64,000 nucleotides of DNA, taken from contig NC_039362.1 of NCBI RefSeq assembly GCF_003573695.1, positions 115,795,120 through 115,859,119 on the forward strand. The letters run 5' to 3'. The notes beneath the pieces were generated by a model. It was not told the origin of the DNA, searched no databases, and saw only the letters and a list, made by a program, of their open reading frames with translations. This document shows, piece by piece, positions 23,987 through 36,032 of this stretch. Position 1 is the stretch's first letter; every line of letters starts with the position of its first letter. The DNA comes from Papaver somniferum (lineage: Eukaryota > Streptophyta > Magnoliopsida > Ranunculales > Papaveraceae). Position numbers and translations under genes: made by a program.

Positions 23987-24009
23987 CAACACTCGTAGCT
24001 ACTGATCCA

Positions 24010-24521
24010 TCATGCTTAATTTCCTTGGTTCTTCAACTTCTTGAATTCTTCGTAACTTCAAGTTCTCCAGCGATTATGAACGTGTTTAACTTAGCATCAT
24101 TGTTGGTGAAAATCCGTAGCAATGACAACTTTGAAAACAAATATTCTCAATCATTGTCATACAACACATAGTATTATTATCTTTATCGAAGTCCAAATGC
24201 ATCATAACTTTGAAATAATACTACGGCGATATGTTTCCTCCCTTTAGTCAATACTTCCATCTTTTGCATAATAGGTAAAACCTATAGATGCGAATCCACC
24301 CCCCTAACATAATAATCCGTAAACCATATGTATGTAGTGTGAACTACTAAATAATTCTCCCCCTTTTTGTCAATATAAATTGGCAAAGGTACGGAAATTA
24401 TGGGTTCATAATGAATTCTCAAAAGATAATTCATGACTAAAGAAGCATATCAACTTTTCTTTAGATGATATCACATAGTTGAAACTTAGTGTCTTCATCA
24501 AGGAGTTTATTAAGATACATG
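24010..24521 (-). other. Internal region of the minus-strand LTR element, non-coding
   Basis: This links the chimera and the solo LTR and should be internal sequence of the LTR element. A second purine-rich tract (minus-strand AAAAAGGGGGAGAAT) occurs near 24356. No ORF recognised. Confidence 0.5.
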
Positions 24522-24526
24522 TTAAC

Positions 24527-26633
24527 TGATCGATGTCGTATGCGTCAAAAATAAATTCACTTTCCTAAAGTATATGATAAGAAAGAGTTTGTTTCCACAG
24601 AGAGGCGATTGTAGCTATTAAGTATTCAATTTCCTAAGTAACCAATTAGGGGGGTTTCTGATTTTATAAAGCAATATGAATTAAATTAAAAGCAAAGTAA
24701 ATAGTAGAATGTAATCAATGAGAGAAAGATATTGGTCAAGGAATTCATCTTCTATCTTAAACAAGTGCTTGCATTCATGATTATAATTACAATTTAATCT
24801 CTTTTATTATCAAAAGCCTAGAGAATCAAGAGAGCAAGATAATCTATTAATTTCCTAAGTTCATCAACATAAACATTAGAGTTGCGTATGTGAATTCTAC
24901 CTAAAGAATAACCTAACGCCTTGCGCTAATTAAGTTCAGTTCCCAGGAGCATTAAGTTTTGGAAATAGGCTATTCAATGAAATTGTCATACATTGCGCAT
25001 GACAATTCGGACAAAGGTCAAACTCTACATATGATTACAAGAGTGTATCACTACAAACCGTATTCATATGATGCTCTTGTATTCGTGGTTATCGCTTGAT
25101 GAAAAACCCTAAAATAGCTATGGACAAGGATGCAAGTTCAATTAATTGGCCACTTAACTAACCAAACATCTAAGTCCTATCACAATACATCAATCATGTG
25201 ATTATTAAAAATAATAGAGATTTGAACGATAATCAAGAGAGAAAACTAATGCATTAATCAAGCACAAGTTGTAGATATAAGACTACATCCTTAACCAATA
25301 ATATAAGATTTAGCTACTCATAGATTTGGAGTTCATCATAATCAATAATCAAATAAAGAAGATGAAAAATAAAGCAAACCCTAGTAGCGTAAACAAAATT
25401 GGCTCTCTCCTTAGCTCCAAGAATAATACGTGATCCTAAAAGTTGTAGAAGTCTTCTCTTTTATAGCTCCTCTTGTTCCAAAATTAGGTTTAGTCTTCAA
25501 AGTCCATTTAGATGAAAATCCACGTGGCCCAAAAGTGAGAAAAACCATGTAAAAACTTTGCCAAATCGTCGCCGGAAATGGCCGGAAGTTGGCAGGAAAA
25601 GTGTCTCAGGTGACCGGCAAAGTCTGCCCGGTCACCGGTCAAACGGGTCAACTCAAAACCCATTCATCTGAACTCATCTCCCACATCCACTGGTACATCA
25701 CCTTGCTGCTTGAATTCATCATCAACTTCCTACAAATTGGTCTCAATTTCTTCACCACAATAAACCCATTTCCAAAATCAACAGCAAACCCCCAACATTT
25801 CCATCTCAGATTCAACCAATTTCTCTTCTGCTCTTCTCGATTCCATTTACAGCTGCAATAATTTCTCAATTTCTCATCAAGAACCCTCACCCATCTCTCG
25901 ATTTCAGACTCATTTCCATCTCTGATTTAGCCACAGATTCATCACAGATTCAATCAATTTCTCTGCATCTAGATCTCGTCTCTTCCGGGAACAACAGCAG
26001 CAGTGGCTGCTTTCTTTTTTCGATTTCAGCTGCTAATGATTTGGGAAGAGAAATGTTAGGGTTAGGATATAGAAGCTGGGTCTGGATCTGGGTAATATGG
26101 GCCAGATTCAGACACCCAGTACTTTAGATAAGGGTCACCCAGATGATAACCCCTTAACCTCAGCTCGACTGTATTTAGTACTCCTCCAAATAGAGTTGCA
26201 CCTTAACTTTGACTGGGCTCCAGATAGTGTTCGCCATGGGATGACAACTATGCTCTTTTGCTCAAATCGGGTGAATGCTCTTTTCTTCTCTTGAATTCTT
26301 CCACCAACAACATCCGTCTCTTACTTCTCATATCCACTTCTTCTCTACAATTTCTCTTTATCACTAAAGCAGTCGTGCTTTTTAGACATAAATTTGCATC
26401 ACTAAAGCCGACATGCTTTTCAGACAAAAATTAAGAAATAGAAGCAAATAATGAGAAATAGTTTGTCTCCAACAACATTTGAATCTTTTTGCCTTGTTCT
26501 TCTTCCTTTGTTCCAAATGACTCCAAAGTACCTAAATACTCAAAAACAAACATAAGATACATAATTTACAAGAAAACTTAGCAAAGAAAGCATAAATACT
26601 AGATATAAAATTAGGTATTTTAGACACCTATCA
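24527..26633 (-). mobile_element. Solo LTR (2.1 kb), probably Ty3/gypsy
   Basis: The sequence starts TGATCGATGTCG and ends GACACCTATCA, with TTAAC on both sides (24522-24526 and 26634-26638), a perfect 5-bp target duplication. The reverse-complement start TGATAGGTGTCTAAAATACC is my reason for the minus orientation; it resembles Tat-type LTRs. No PBS, PPT or coding sequence remains. The open frames at 25589-25890 are chance frames in this LTR. Confidence 0.85.
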
Positions 26634-26638
26634 TTAAC

Positions 26639-27499
26639 CCCTACATATTTCACACCGCTCTCCCCCCAAAAATATAGAAATTAAGCACAAGTTCATTTAA
26701 GAACTTTCCTCTATTTGATGTCATTCCCAAGAGAACAACGTGAGCGACCTTACTTTTACGAGAAAAGAAGGATTTCTTTGGACATTACAAATCGAGTAGA
26801 TTTGTGTCCAATAATCAATGAGAAAATCAATCCATAAGATTAATTTAAACGGTATAACTCACATAAGAGATTCCTATGGATTAAATACAGTACTTTCACA
26901 AAAAGTGGATCAAGGAGAGATCAATACTGCGGAATATCTCAAAAAGTTCATTCTATTTTATTAGACATGATAGATTTTAATTTTTGTGCATATATGAAAT
27001 ATCAGCTCGATTCATGAAAACATAAAGGCGCATATATTTCATAAGATATCAATAATGATTAAAATATTGCAAGTTCACCTTCCAAACACTTAGAATTTAA
27101 ATAAATAAATCTAAAACCATGCAAGATGAAAATCGTTGGAAATAGATTGTGTACTCACGAAATATGCTATGCCAATCCATAGTTATCCTTCTCGAAAACA
27201 AGAATAATTTCTCACAAGAAGTTTCCTAGAAAACATACAAACAAAAAGAGACACAATATGAAGTAGATAAGCATCATCTTCATCATCATCGGAGTCCATC
27301 CAAGAAGTTTGAATTTTATCAATGTCATCCTTGATATCGGGATATTTTGTAGCAATCACACATAATTAATCTTGCACAAATTTTACCTTGGAATTGATCT
27401 TATGAATACCCTTGTGAATTTGTTGAAAAATACTCAAGTTGGTATGATCACAAGAACCGTCAAGGGTAGAGTCTCTTTCTCCTTTGTAGTTGTTCATAT
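26639..27499 (-). other. Internal region of the minus-strand LTR element, non-coding
   Basis: AT-rich, no recognisable ORF. A GATGATGATGAAGATGAT-type acidic repeat (minus strand) near 27270-27292 may be the end of the upstream ORF. Confidence 0.4.
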
Positions 27500-28302
27500 T
27501 CATACGTTTAAAGGTATTATAGGAGGAACAAGTTTGGGTGTTCCAATAGAGTTTCTAATTGGTTCAATGGATAACTCTCGACATATCCGCTCGATAAGGC
27601 ATGGAAAGCCTAATTTCTTGTTGGATAAGGTCATTCTTGCCATTTGTAGAATGATGAAACCACATATATCAAGACCTTGAGTACCTACTTCAAGATGGTA
27701 GACCAACTCCGCAAACTCGCGACTCCAACAAGCATCTTCAATCGTGAAGGGACAAAGATTAGGAATACCAAGCTTTCCAAAGATCTTCAATAGCATGCTA
27801 AGATCTTGGGTAGGAAATTTTCCTTCTATCCAATCGATTTTCATATGGCCAAGGCTATAAGAAATGATTTCACAAGAGGTCCTTTCTTAATTTGCTTTAG
27901 GAATACAAAAAACCCAAGATTTGTAATCTTTCAAATTAATTTCTTATCAACTTGTATTCCTTGTTTTCCAATCATTGTCATAAAGACAAATTTCTCAAGA
28001 TATTATTATAGAAGACCCTTGTTAGAATATTAAATCCTTCTCCATGACCATCAAAGATGTCACCTAGATTATACTTCTCAAAACAAGAGAGATCATCAGC
28101 AAGACCACTTCCCTTTACCAATTTCTTCTCTAGGGTAAAATCCCAAGTGGAAATTTTCTCAAAGGTTCTATTACTAGATTCATTAAAAAAAAAATCTAGT
28201 AGAATCTTGGATACTTGTCTCACTTTTATTCTTGAGATTAGATGTATCAAAACCCTTAGAATTTCTTCTTGGTATTTTACCATCTTCATTAGTTCTTCCC
28301 AT
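27500..28302 (-). pseudogene. Broken ORF resembling the 'putative plant transposon protein' family
   Basis: From ATG 28302 the minus strand reads MGRTNEDGKIPRRNSKGFDT, shifts frame at a run of A (28183-28191), continues FEKISTWDFTLEKKLVKG, becomes degenerate between 27977 and 27845 (IQVDKKLI and similar pieces), then reads LCPFTIEDACWSREFAELVY and KKLGFPCLIERICRELSIEP. The last part looks like the plant transposon-protein domain found beside gag in large non-autonomous LTR elements. This is resemblance by eye only. At least two frameshifts. Confidence 0.5.
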
Positions 28303-29245
28303 GTTAGTAGAGTAAATTAAAGGAAAAGGAAGAGAATAGATGAACTTACTTGGAGAACTTACTTGTAGATGATTGCTCAAAGATAACTTCCCTTTTTAAC
28401 CAAGGGACTTGATTTAAAGAAGTAGAGAACAACAATTAGTGGATATCAATCTCTAATTTTGGAACCAATAGTATCGGTACGCATACCCTAAAACCTTTAT
28501 TCCTTATGCGGAAGTTAGGAAGAAGAAGAAGTAGGGTTCGCGGACCCGTGTCTTTTATAAGTCCTCAATGGGACTCAACCAGTTCCGTATGTCTAAAATA
28601 CTTACGAGAGAGTCTAGACATCATCACACAGATGAACTTGTGAACAAGTCATGTTAATTAGGGAGAATACTTCAACCTAAATTTATGATGATTGGTTTAA
28701 AGGTATTTGTACCGACAGAAAAATACTACCAGAGTATACCGTGTTTCCCAAAACAAATATCCAGTAGGTTACGGAGGTCACACCACCTCAGGTTTTATAT
28801 CAATATAATAAGATGATTAATCTTATTCTTAGCTCAATGAAAATTTTCGAAAAATGACATTCGGAGCACAAGTAATATTGATACCCACTTACGGTTATTA
28901 TGTGAAATCAAGGTGGTAGAACAAAGTCATACAAACCTTTATTAGAGACTCAAGTAAGCAGAAATATCATGACCTTATTGTAATTCACTATTGGAGTTTC
29001 CTCAACAATATGAAATACTTTGATTGTCAGTAAAAAATTCTGCTGAAAGGAAAATTTCCTTATAAACCAATGACAATTCACTAGTGACACCTGATGAAAA
29101 CGAAAGGATTTCAAACCTCAAATAATACAAACACAAAGAACTTACAAATCTGTTACTTGCCCCATCTCAAGCTACATACATGATGGGGTGATGCCAAATC
29201 TTGTTACGAAGAAATTGGATGAGCAGGAAAATGCTCACGAATCAT
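28303..29245 (-). other. Internal region of the minus-strand LTR element
   Basis: Between gag-like ORF and the broken ORF; no coding signal recognised. Confidence 0.4.
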
Positions 29246-29900
29246 CTAAGATCGATATTCTTTATTTTTTGCATCAGTGATATAATCACAAAGGTGATTA
29301 TTTAACTCAGGAGAAATCATTCGTGCAGTTTCCTTCCCAACTTGATTAAGAGATGCAGTCCTACGATTTTTGGAGCCAGCAAGAGTCACTGCAGAATTCA
29401 TTTTGGAGAAAGTGCACGACTTTTTAATATGTCCATACTGATCACAACGAAAGCACGTTTTGACAGAATCAAAACTATTAAAATAATTGACCTTACTTTT
29501 AATCACTGCGGGTCGTCTCAAGAATTTAAATGTATTCTCAAAAGTTGTAAACAGATCTCGTTAATAGATCCACTACGATAGTATTCCTTAAACATATCGA
29601 TTAACAATCTATTAAGATTCCATATCCTTGAGCTTTTATTGAAACATTTCTTGTATCGGCTCTTTTTAGAGGAAACTTTAGTTCTTTCTTTAGGTTGTTT
29701 TCCATCAACCAAGATGTTTGAAGTCATGGTCGAATCGAGAGCATCTTGTGAGATAAGAAGTCTTGAGGAAAATAAACTCTTAACAACCTTTAAGTATTTC
29801 TGGTGTGCGTCACAGTTGAACAGAAAAAGCTTTCCTTTTTTAAAAGGATATACTTTAGGATCAAACAAACACAAAAATGTTAAGTTTACCGTATTTTCCT
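29246..29900 (-). pseudogene. Gag-like ORF with CCHC zinc knuckle
   Basis: The frame after the PBS (29892-29518) reads from about TVNLTFLCLFDPKVYPF through KYLKVVKSLFSSRLLISQDA to a basic linker and ends LLRIHLNS. The next ORF (29521-29246) starts MRRPAVIKSKVNYF and carries CFRCDQYGHIKKSC, an intact C-x2-C-x4-H-x4-C knuckle. These frames overlap, so a frameshift separates capsid-like and knuckle parts. Gag packages retroelement RNA in virus-like particles. No protease, integrase or RT follows on this strand. Confidence 0.7.
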
Positions 29901-29912
29901 GCTCTGATACCA
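29901..29912 (-). other. Primer-binding site of the minus-strand LTR element
   Basis: The minus strand reads TGGTATCAGAGC, complementary to the 3' end of initiator methionine tRNA. It lies two bases after the LTR end at 29915. Confidence 0.85.
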
Positions 29913-29914
29913 AT

Positions 29915-30066
29915 TGATAAAACCGGGGTACAACAACCACACCCAATTTTTTCGTTCGGCAACCTGTATGGACTATGCCTCAGTAATATTCTGAGAGATC
30001 AAGGAACAATATTATTACACAACATCAAAGTCCAGTTGTATCACAACTTTGACAACAATACTATGG
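29915..30066 (-). mobile_element. 5' LTR remnant of the minus-strand element
   Basis: The left end (TGATAAAACCGGGGT on plus) is the LTR 3' end beside the PBS. Only about 150 bases remain; at 30067 it abuts the start of a plus-strand LTR. Homologous bases occur at 50976-51070 and 20935-21000. Confidence 0.75.
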
Positions 30067-30233
30067 TGTTAGAGCATAGCTCGGTTGAACCCACCAAGCG
30101 TTGGTATGTCAAGTTTCGATGTTATATTTTAGTGAATCAAAACTCAACTAAAAAGTCGCTTGATTATGTACTAGAGACAACTTCGTATAAGTTTGGCTAG
30201 AAAAATTAGGATAATGAAACATACAAGTATAAC
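30067..30233 (+). mobile_element. Truncated LTR start (TGTTAGAGCATAGC) of the plus-strand copia-type element
   Basis: These 167 bases match the first 167 of the LTRs at 31100 and 39591, with more mismatches than those two have with each other. At about 30233 it jumps to the 3' internal region. The bases CTCGA at the break are also in the intact LTR, so a deletion by short homology is plausible. Confidence 0.75.
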
Positions 30234-31099
30234 TCGATTCCGGATAAGAGAAACTAAGTTAATTCTGATCTTAGTTAGACTTATCAAAAGTAAAGGATTC
30301 GGTTATTCAAGTCTAATCGAATGCGTTGACAAGAAATATTAATTAACTAACCTAGTATTTGTCTTGTCTAAAGTGTAAGATCTAAGTTATTATTTGAATA
30401 ATTAGTGCCTGATAAGAAAAATAAAGTTAATTCTGATCTTTATTTTGGGCTTATCGAAATAAGCGATTGTATTTGTGCAATCGGTTTAGCAAGGGAACTA
30501 AGTTTCTTAGTCAATTTGTTAAACTATAATGGAAAATTGCTTCGGGAAATTGTTTTCTTGATAACATATTAAAACCAAATTACTTGTAGTTTCGGTTTTG
30601 ATATTGGTTATCTAAAGTGGTATGTGAAACCTTCGTGCTTAACTCTTATAGGTTGTACAATTCTTTTAGATTGTAAGATCCTTTCGGTTTTGGTATTTGG
30701 TCGGACCTTTGTTATTTTGTGACAAAAAGGTGGAGAAATATATGGAGTAAACAAATGATTTGTAATCACTAAGGAAAGGACAATTGTGCTTAAACGTTAT
30801 ATCTAAAGAACGATTAAAGCATTGACCAAAAGGGAGAAACATATCGTATGATGATTGTAGTTATTTGGACTACAAAGGGAAATAACAAAGATGCGCGGAT
30901 TGAAAATCTACCTATCTTACCTTTAGGAGAAGTATTAGCTTTGTTATTTAAATGTCAACAACGACATTTATGGATTGAATATATGCAGGGTATTGTGTTG
31001 TTGAAACTTGGAATCAAGCGTATGTATAATGAATTTTTGTAATTTGTTTATCCATATGATTGTAAGAGTTTTGTCACTAAAATCGACAAAGGGGGAGAT
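30234..31099 (+). repeat. 3' internal region, copy 1, ending in PPT
   Basis: Nearly identical to 38725-39590, with no length change across most of it (offset 8491). The end ACAAAGGGGGAGAT (31086-31099) is the polypurine tract. The 64-residue open frame at 30848-31042 is present in both copies, but no domain was recognised. Confidence 0.85.
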
Positions 31100-33863
31100 T
31101 GTTAGAGCATAGTTCATTTTAACCCACCAAGCGTTGGTATGTCAAGTTTACTTGTCATATTTTAGTGAATCAAAACTCAATTAAAGAGTCGCTTGATTAT
31201 GTACTAGAGAAAACTTCGTATAGGTTAGGCTAGAAAGATTAGGATAATGAGACATACAAGTATTACTCGAAGACTCGAAGAATGTGAAGAAGTAATAAGC
31301 TACATCGACGACATCATCCTTCCTCTTGAGGTTAGTAATATTGTGACTTGAAATGTTTCATTCCTAACGTATCTTTCAAGTCGTGGTATATTAAAAACAT
31401 AACTGTGAAGCTATGAATGATTATACTCTAGTAGACATAGTATTAAGGAATTAGAATACGAAGTATAATGCTTATCTTTTGAACTTCCTATATAAGGCAT
31501 CGACATAATCGTATGAATGCTATTGTGATTATGTGTATGGGTATGGGTGAAGATTTCTTCCTAGGAAACAATGTTTACATTCGTTTAAAGGAAGTACATT
31601 CATGAACTTGTTTTATGAATCGAAAGGGAAATCGCTAGGCTTATTGGTATTGTTATTCATTGCATATCTTTGGATTACCAATATGTGTGAGTTAGTAGAA
31701 CCGATCATAACGTGTTATGTATCTTGGTAAAACTAGTCACGCTGCCTGACTTATGTGTTGGTATGACTTTTATTAGTGTAACCGATCCTAAGTAATCACC
31801 TAAGATGGTATGATCGATATTTGTAATTGGTGTAACCGATCCTAGTAATTGGTGTGACCGATCACAAAAGAATGTGTAATCGATCCTTGTAATTGGTGTA
31901 ACCGGTCCTGGTAATTGGTGCAACCGATCCTGGTAACTGGTGTGACTGATCACAAGTAATACCATGAGAATATGGTAACCGGTCCTGGTAATTGGCGTAA
32001 CCGATTTGGTAACTGATGTAACCGGTCCCAGTAACCATATTAAGGTAGAACCGATCCTTGTGTTTGGTAGAATCGTAAACCCATGATTAGTGTGTTGATT
32101 TGATCAATCACATAGTTCTTGGAAATCATATAAACCAGTTCTAAACTTGTTTGGAAGTGTGGTATAATCGGTTCCAAGATTGTAAATATGAAAAAGGATT
32201 TACAAAGAATAAGACGTCGACATACTTTGAACATGTTCAGTAACTCTTATATTTTATTGTTCAAAGATATTCCTCAATAACTCAAGGAGATCCCGGACCG
32301 AAATAAGTTGAGAATCTTTTAATTAAGGTTGTTAATTTTATATGCTTTTAATTACCAGCAATTAAAATGCATATCTCTGGAAAATAAAAATTGGTAATGT
32401 GCGTTTACTAATTGGAGATTTTCTAATAGGATTTCGGTTAATTTTGGACAGAGTATTTCTAGGAATTATGAAAACCGAATTTGGAATCTATTGCATATCT
32501 TGAGAATATTCGATTTTGGACATTCCTTGGTGTCCAAACTTCCTTGGTCTATAAATACCCAAGTTTGCATTTCGATCAAACTATCCTAAGAGCCAGCAAA
32601 ACTACCTTGTTGTGTTGTTACTGGTGGAAACGTCTATTCAGAAAGGAAAGTACCCTAATTAGGCGAAATCTCTTACGACCGCTCGTTTAAACATTGTGGG
32701 ATCAAGAAGCTCTTCGAGTACCGTTGGTGGGAAACTAGATAATTGCAGTATTCTTAGTTTTCGATTTGATTTGATTGACTAACGGTTGTTGAACTTTGAT
32801 TGCACCTAGTTTGCCTATTCTTGAGAATCTTCTCTTCTGATATAAGATTCACTCAAACTAGATCGAAGTGTCGACGGGATCTTTAGAAATGTTTGTAGAT
32901 ATAAATAAATCTTGTGATAATCCATCGTTAACATACTCCGTTATGTGCGTGATTGATCACAAGAGATTCAAGTTGTGGTGTGCAGGTGTTTATTGAAGAT
33001 TTAAGAAGATCTGAAGACGAAGAGGATTTCTTATTTGGGTTATAATCTTTGGTGTGCACAAAACTTGATCGGTTGGGATCCAACTATAATCGGTTTATCT
33101 TTGATAGATTTGATTGATTAGTTGCGTAGATCAGCATCATTAAATAGTATCTTGGTAGATCCTATTTTTGATTGTGAAATCTAAACTCTGCTACTTTGGT
33201 AGTTGTTGGATAGATAGATCTAAACCCGACAAAGGAGTTTATTGGATTAAACATAAGAGCCTTTGTCTAACTCATATCACTGAGATTGAATAGAGTTGTT
33301 ACCGAAAAGATTTGTTGTTCCTTTACTGTTTGGAATACGAACCAAAGGAATTGTTCCAGTGCGTGCACTTATTGAATGTCGGAAGCGCAGGGATACTGAA
33401 GAAACTAGGTGAACTATAGGTTTAGTTGCTTGGTCTCAACTATAAGAAGTTGGTGTGATTTTGTATAGCGGCTTAATTCTGAGAGTATTCAATTCTGGAC
33501 TAGGTCCCGGGATTTTTCTGCATTTGCGGTTTCCTCGTTAACAAAATCTTGCTGGGTCATTTACTTTTGTTTTCCACAATTATAATTGTTGTTATTATAA
33601 TTTAAAGTAAATTACACAAACGTTAACTCCGTATTACTTGATAGTGATCCTATAGAGTTTGGTTAAGTCCGAACCTATTATCAAGTAATCATACTTTGAT
33701 TGTTGTATTGTCTCGATCTCGTATCCATAGACGATCACACAAAGTGTGAATACCGATTCGTTGTATTGTCTCGACTCAGTCCATAGACAAACACTTTCTA
33801 TAAGAGGGCTTATAGGTGGAAAAGTTTAAGATTGTGGTATATTTGGGTACCCTCGTCTTTTCA
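31100..33863 (+). mobile_element. Copia-type LTR, copy 1 (2.76 kb)
   Basis: Starts TGTTAGAGCA after a PPT and ends CTCGTCTTTTCA before the PBS ATTGGTATCAGATC. It aligns along its length with 39591-42355. An internal minisatellite (31755-32080) and the box TATAAATACCC (32549) are visible. Long LTRs of this kind belong to large copia-type elements, but no pol is here to prove it. Confidence 0.88.
31755..32080 (+). repeat. Minisatellite in LTR copy 1, about 21-base unit
   Basis: About a dozen imperfect units around GGTAATTGGTGTAACCGATC, some with GTGACCGATCACAA. The same array is in LTR copy 2 (40246-40571). A short piece also lies at about 35980-36027, outside the annotated LTRs. Confidence 0.88.
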
Positions 33864-33865
33864 AT

Positions 33866-33877
33866 TGGTATCAGATC
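33866..33877 (+). other. Primer-binding site, copy 1
   Basis: TGGTATCAGATC, one base different from the initiator-tRNA complement TGGTATCAGAGC, two bases after the LTR end. Confidence 0.75.
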
Positions 33878-33946
33878 AGGCAAACAAGAAAAGATCTAAC
33901 AATCTGTGTTTTGGTGCGATCCAACCTGTAAGACTGGAATTTAAAA

Positions 33947-34888
33947 ATGGTTTTTATAGAACCTAATAATGATTTAATTAACGTAAATCAAGACATTAAG
34001 AGTTTTGAATTAACAATTGATGATGGCATCTACGATTCAATATCTGAAGACCATCACGAAATCATCTCAAGAGAATCTACTAGATAAGTTAATCTTGTTA
34101 ATGATGTAGAAACTGATGACGACTGGAAAATTTGTCTAGTAAAAAGGCTGGATGAAATTTTCGATGATGACGACCCAGATTTTGAACGCGATGTAGAAAA
34201 GGATGTCTTAGAATACTCTAAGCTACCGAATCCTTTGAAAAATAAAAAACTAAGAACTTCAGATTTTCTTGGTTTTATGACTCCTCTTTGTCGTGAGAAC
34301 AAGAAACTGAATAAGGTTTTTCAAGGATATTATATTGATTACCGCACCAGTGATTCTCTTTTTAAAGATCGTACAGACGAGCTAAATTCTAAGAAATTAG
34401 AATGTGAAAATCTTCGAAGAGATCTCTTTTTGTCAGAAAAGAAACTTGTTGAATCTGAAGCAAGGGTTAATTCTCAACAAAAGAGTTTTGAAGAGAAAGA
34501 AGTTTAATATCTCTCACGAAAAAAACCGCCTTGAGGCTGATCTAACTGGTGCTCTTGATAAAATCAAGACGTTGGAAGAAGAAAATTTGTACTTGAAAAA
34601 GTCCAATGATAGCACAAACAATTTATCGTCATTGTTAGAAGTAGGAAGATATCATGGTGATACACGTGGATTAGGGTATATGGAATCAAGTGCTTCCAAT
34701 GATAACAACGAGATAAAATTTGTTAAAGCTACAAATTCTTCTCAACTAGAGGCTTTCACTGATGTCAAAAATGACACTATTTCTAGTAAAGAAGTAAAGC
34801 CAATCAAGCCTAAGAATTGTGTTCAACCAGCAGCAATTAAAGCGAGCACTTATGCTAATGTCAAGAAAGCAATAACATTGAACAAAGA

Positions 34889-34919
<31 letters not shown>

Positions 34920-35522
34920 AAAACTCTTCGAGCACCAATGCAAGCGGATCCACAAAAAGGTAACATTAAAACTCATACTCCTTATGTTACTAAGAATTGT
35001 TATTATTATGGTAATAAAGGGCGCTTGCAATGGGGATGCAAAGTTCGTAAGATGCAAGATGCACTTTCTTTTGTATCAAATGAATTGGCTAAGTTTGCTT
35101 CCCAAAAGAACTCAGATCGTTGTTGTCCTCAGTTTAGGAAAAAGAATTATTATAATGATAGTTCAAATTTTGCCTATCACCCGACAAGGCCATCTCATAA
35201 AAGAGCTGAATATAGAAAGAGAGATGACTTTGTATATGCTAAGACAATATCTGATGTTCCAAATTGGAGAAAAGTTGTTTCACAAAGTATTCAAAAGGAC
35301 AATCGTCCTAATGGTATAAAGGAGAAAGCTGCTCCTGCGAAACCCAACTCTAAATGGGTCCCGAAGTCCTCCATAGCCAAGAAGGGACCAAAATTTAGTC
35401 ACAAGAATGTCTCCCAGCTGTTAAATATTGATAACAATGTTTACAAAAGTCTTTTTGAAAGACTAAAGAAAGACTTCATGTTGTCTAAATTCTGTTGTAC
35501 AAGTGAACGTTGTGATAAATGA
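33947..35522 (+). pseudogene. Gag-like ORF, copy 1 (frameshifted)
   Basis: The first frame (33947-34507) reads MVFIEPNND, an acidic section, a stop (RESTR then TAA; copy 2 has Gln there), then a coiled-coil region KKLECENLRRDLFLSEKKL. A frameshift near 34500 moves to the frame ending 35522: LEADLTGALDKIKTLEEENL, a run of about 12 lysines from an AAG repeat, a knuckle-like CYYYGNKGRLQWGC, and a basic tail. In that knuckle the second Cys is Tyr and the His is Arg, so zinc binding is unlikely. Copy 2 lacks the frameshift. Gag is the only protein seen in this element. Confidence 0.75.
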
Positions 35523-36027
35523 CACTCTTCATCACAAGTCAAATAAGAAAAACAAGAGATGGAACAAGATAAAACAAACAAAGCAAGAGGTCAAGAATAA
35601 TGATTCTGTCTTAGTCACTCGTGACGAACAAGACAAGGATCAACTCAACACAACCTAGTTGTGTTAGCATGTGCATGCTCACCTTGGTGCTCAACCTTTT
35701 GAAATATGAGGAAGCACATGAAAAACTGAGCACATGATCTCTCAGTTATTGTATGACTAATTAACATCTTTATGGAGATTTCTTTTCTTCTATACTCATA
35801 CCTTATCTATATATATTTGAGCTTTTGATAGAAAATGTAATTTGGAGTTTATGATGTTGATATCTACTGTTCATATATGTGTATCTCTTGTTTTTACGAT
35901 TAAAACAAGCCAAAAATCACTGAATTCGGACATTGTATGCAAAAGTTATGTCTAAAACAGTTTCATGTGGATTCATGTTGTGACCCGTCACAAGTAATCA
36001 TTGTAACCGATCCTAGTGATTGGTGTA
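35523..36027 (+). other. Internal region, left of the nested solo LTR
   Basis: No pol motif. Near 35980 it contains a short piece of the LTR minisatellite (ATTGTAACCGATCCTAGTGA). The target ATTAG at 36028 ends it. Confidence 0.5.
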
Positions 36028-36032
36028 ATTAG

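Noticed and set aside
25589..25890. ORFs with repeated Val-Thr-Gly-Lys/Gln
   Set aside because: They lie within the solo LTR and have no domain; the repeats follow a short GTGACCGG-type DNA repeat.
34746..35057. Minus-strand ORF with a leucine run
   Set aside because: Antisense of the AAG repeat in gag; the leucines come from CTT repeats.
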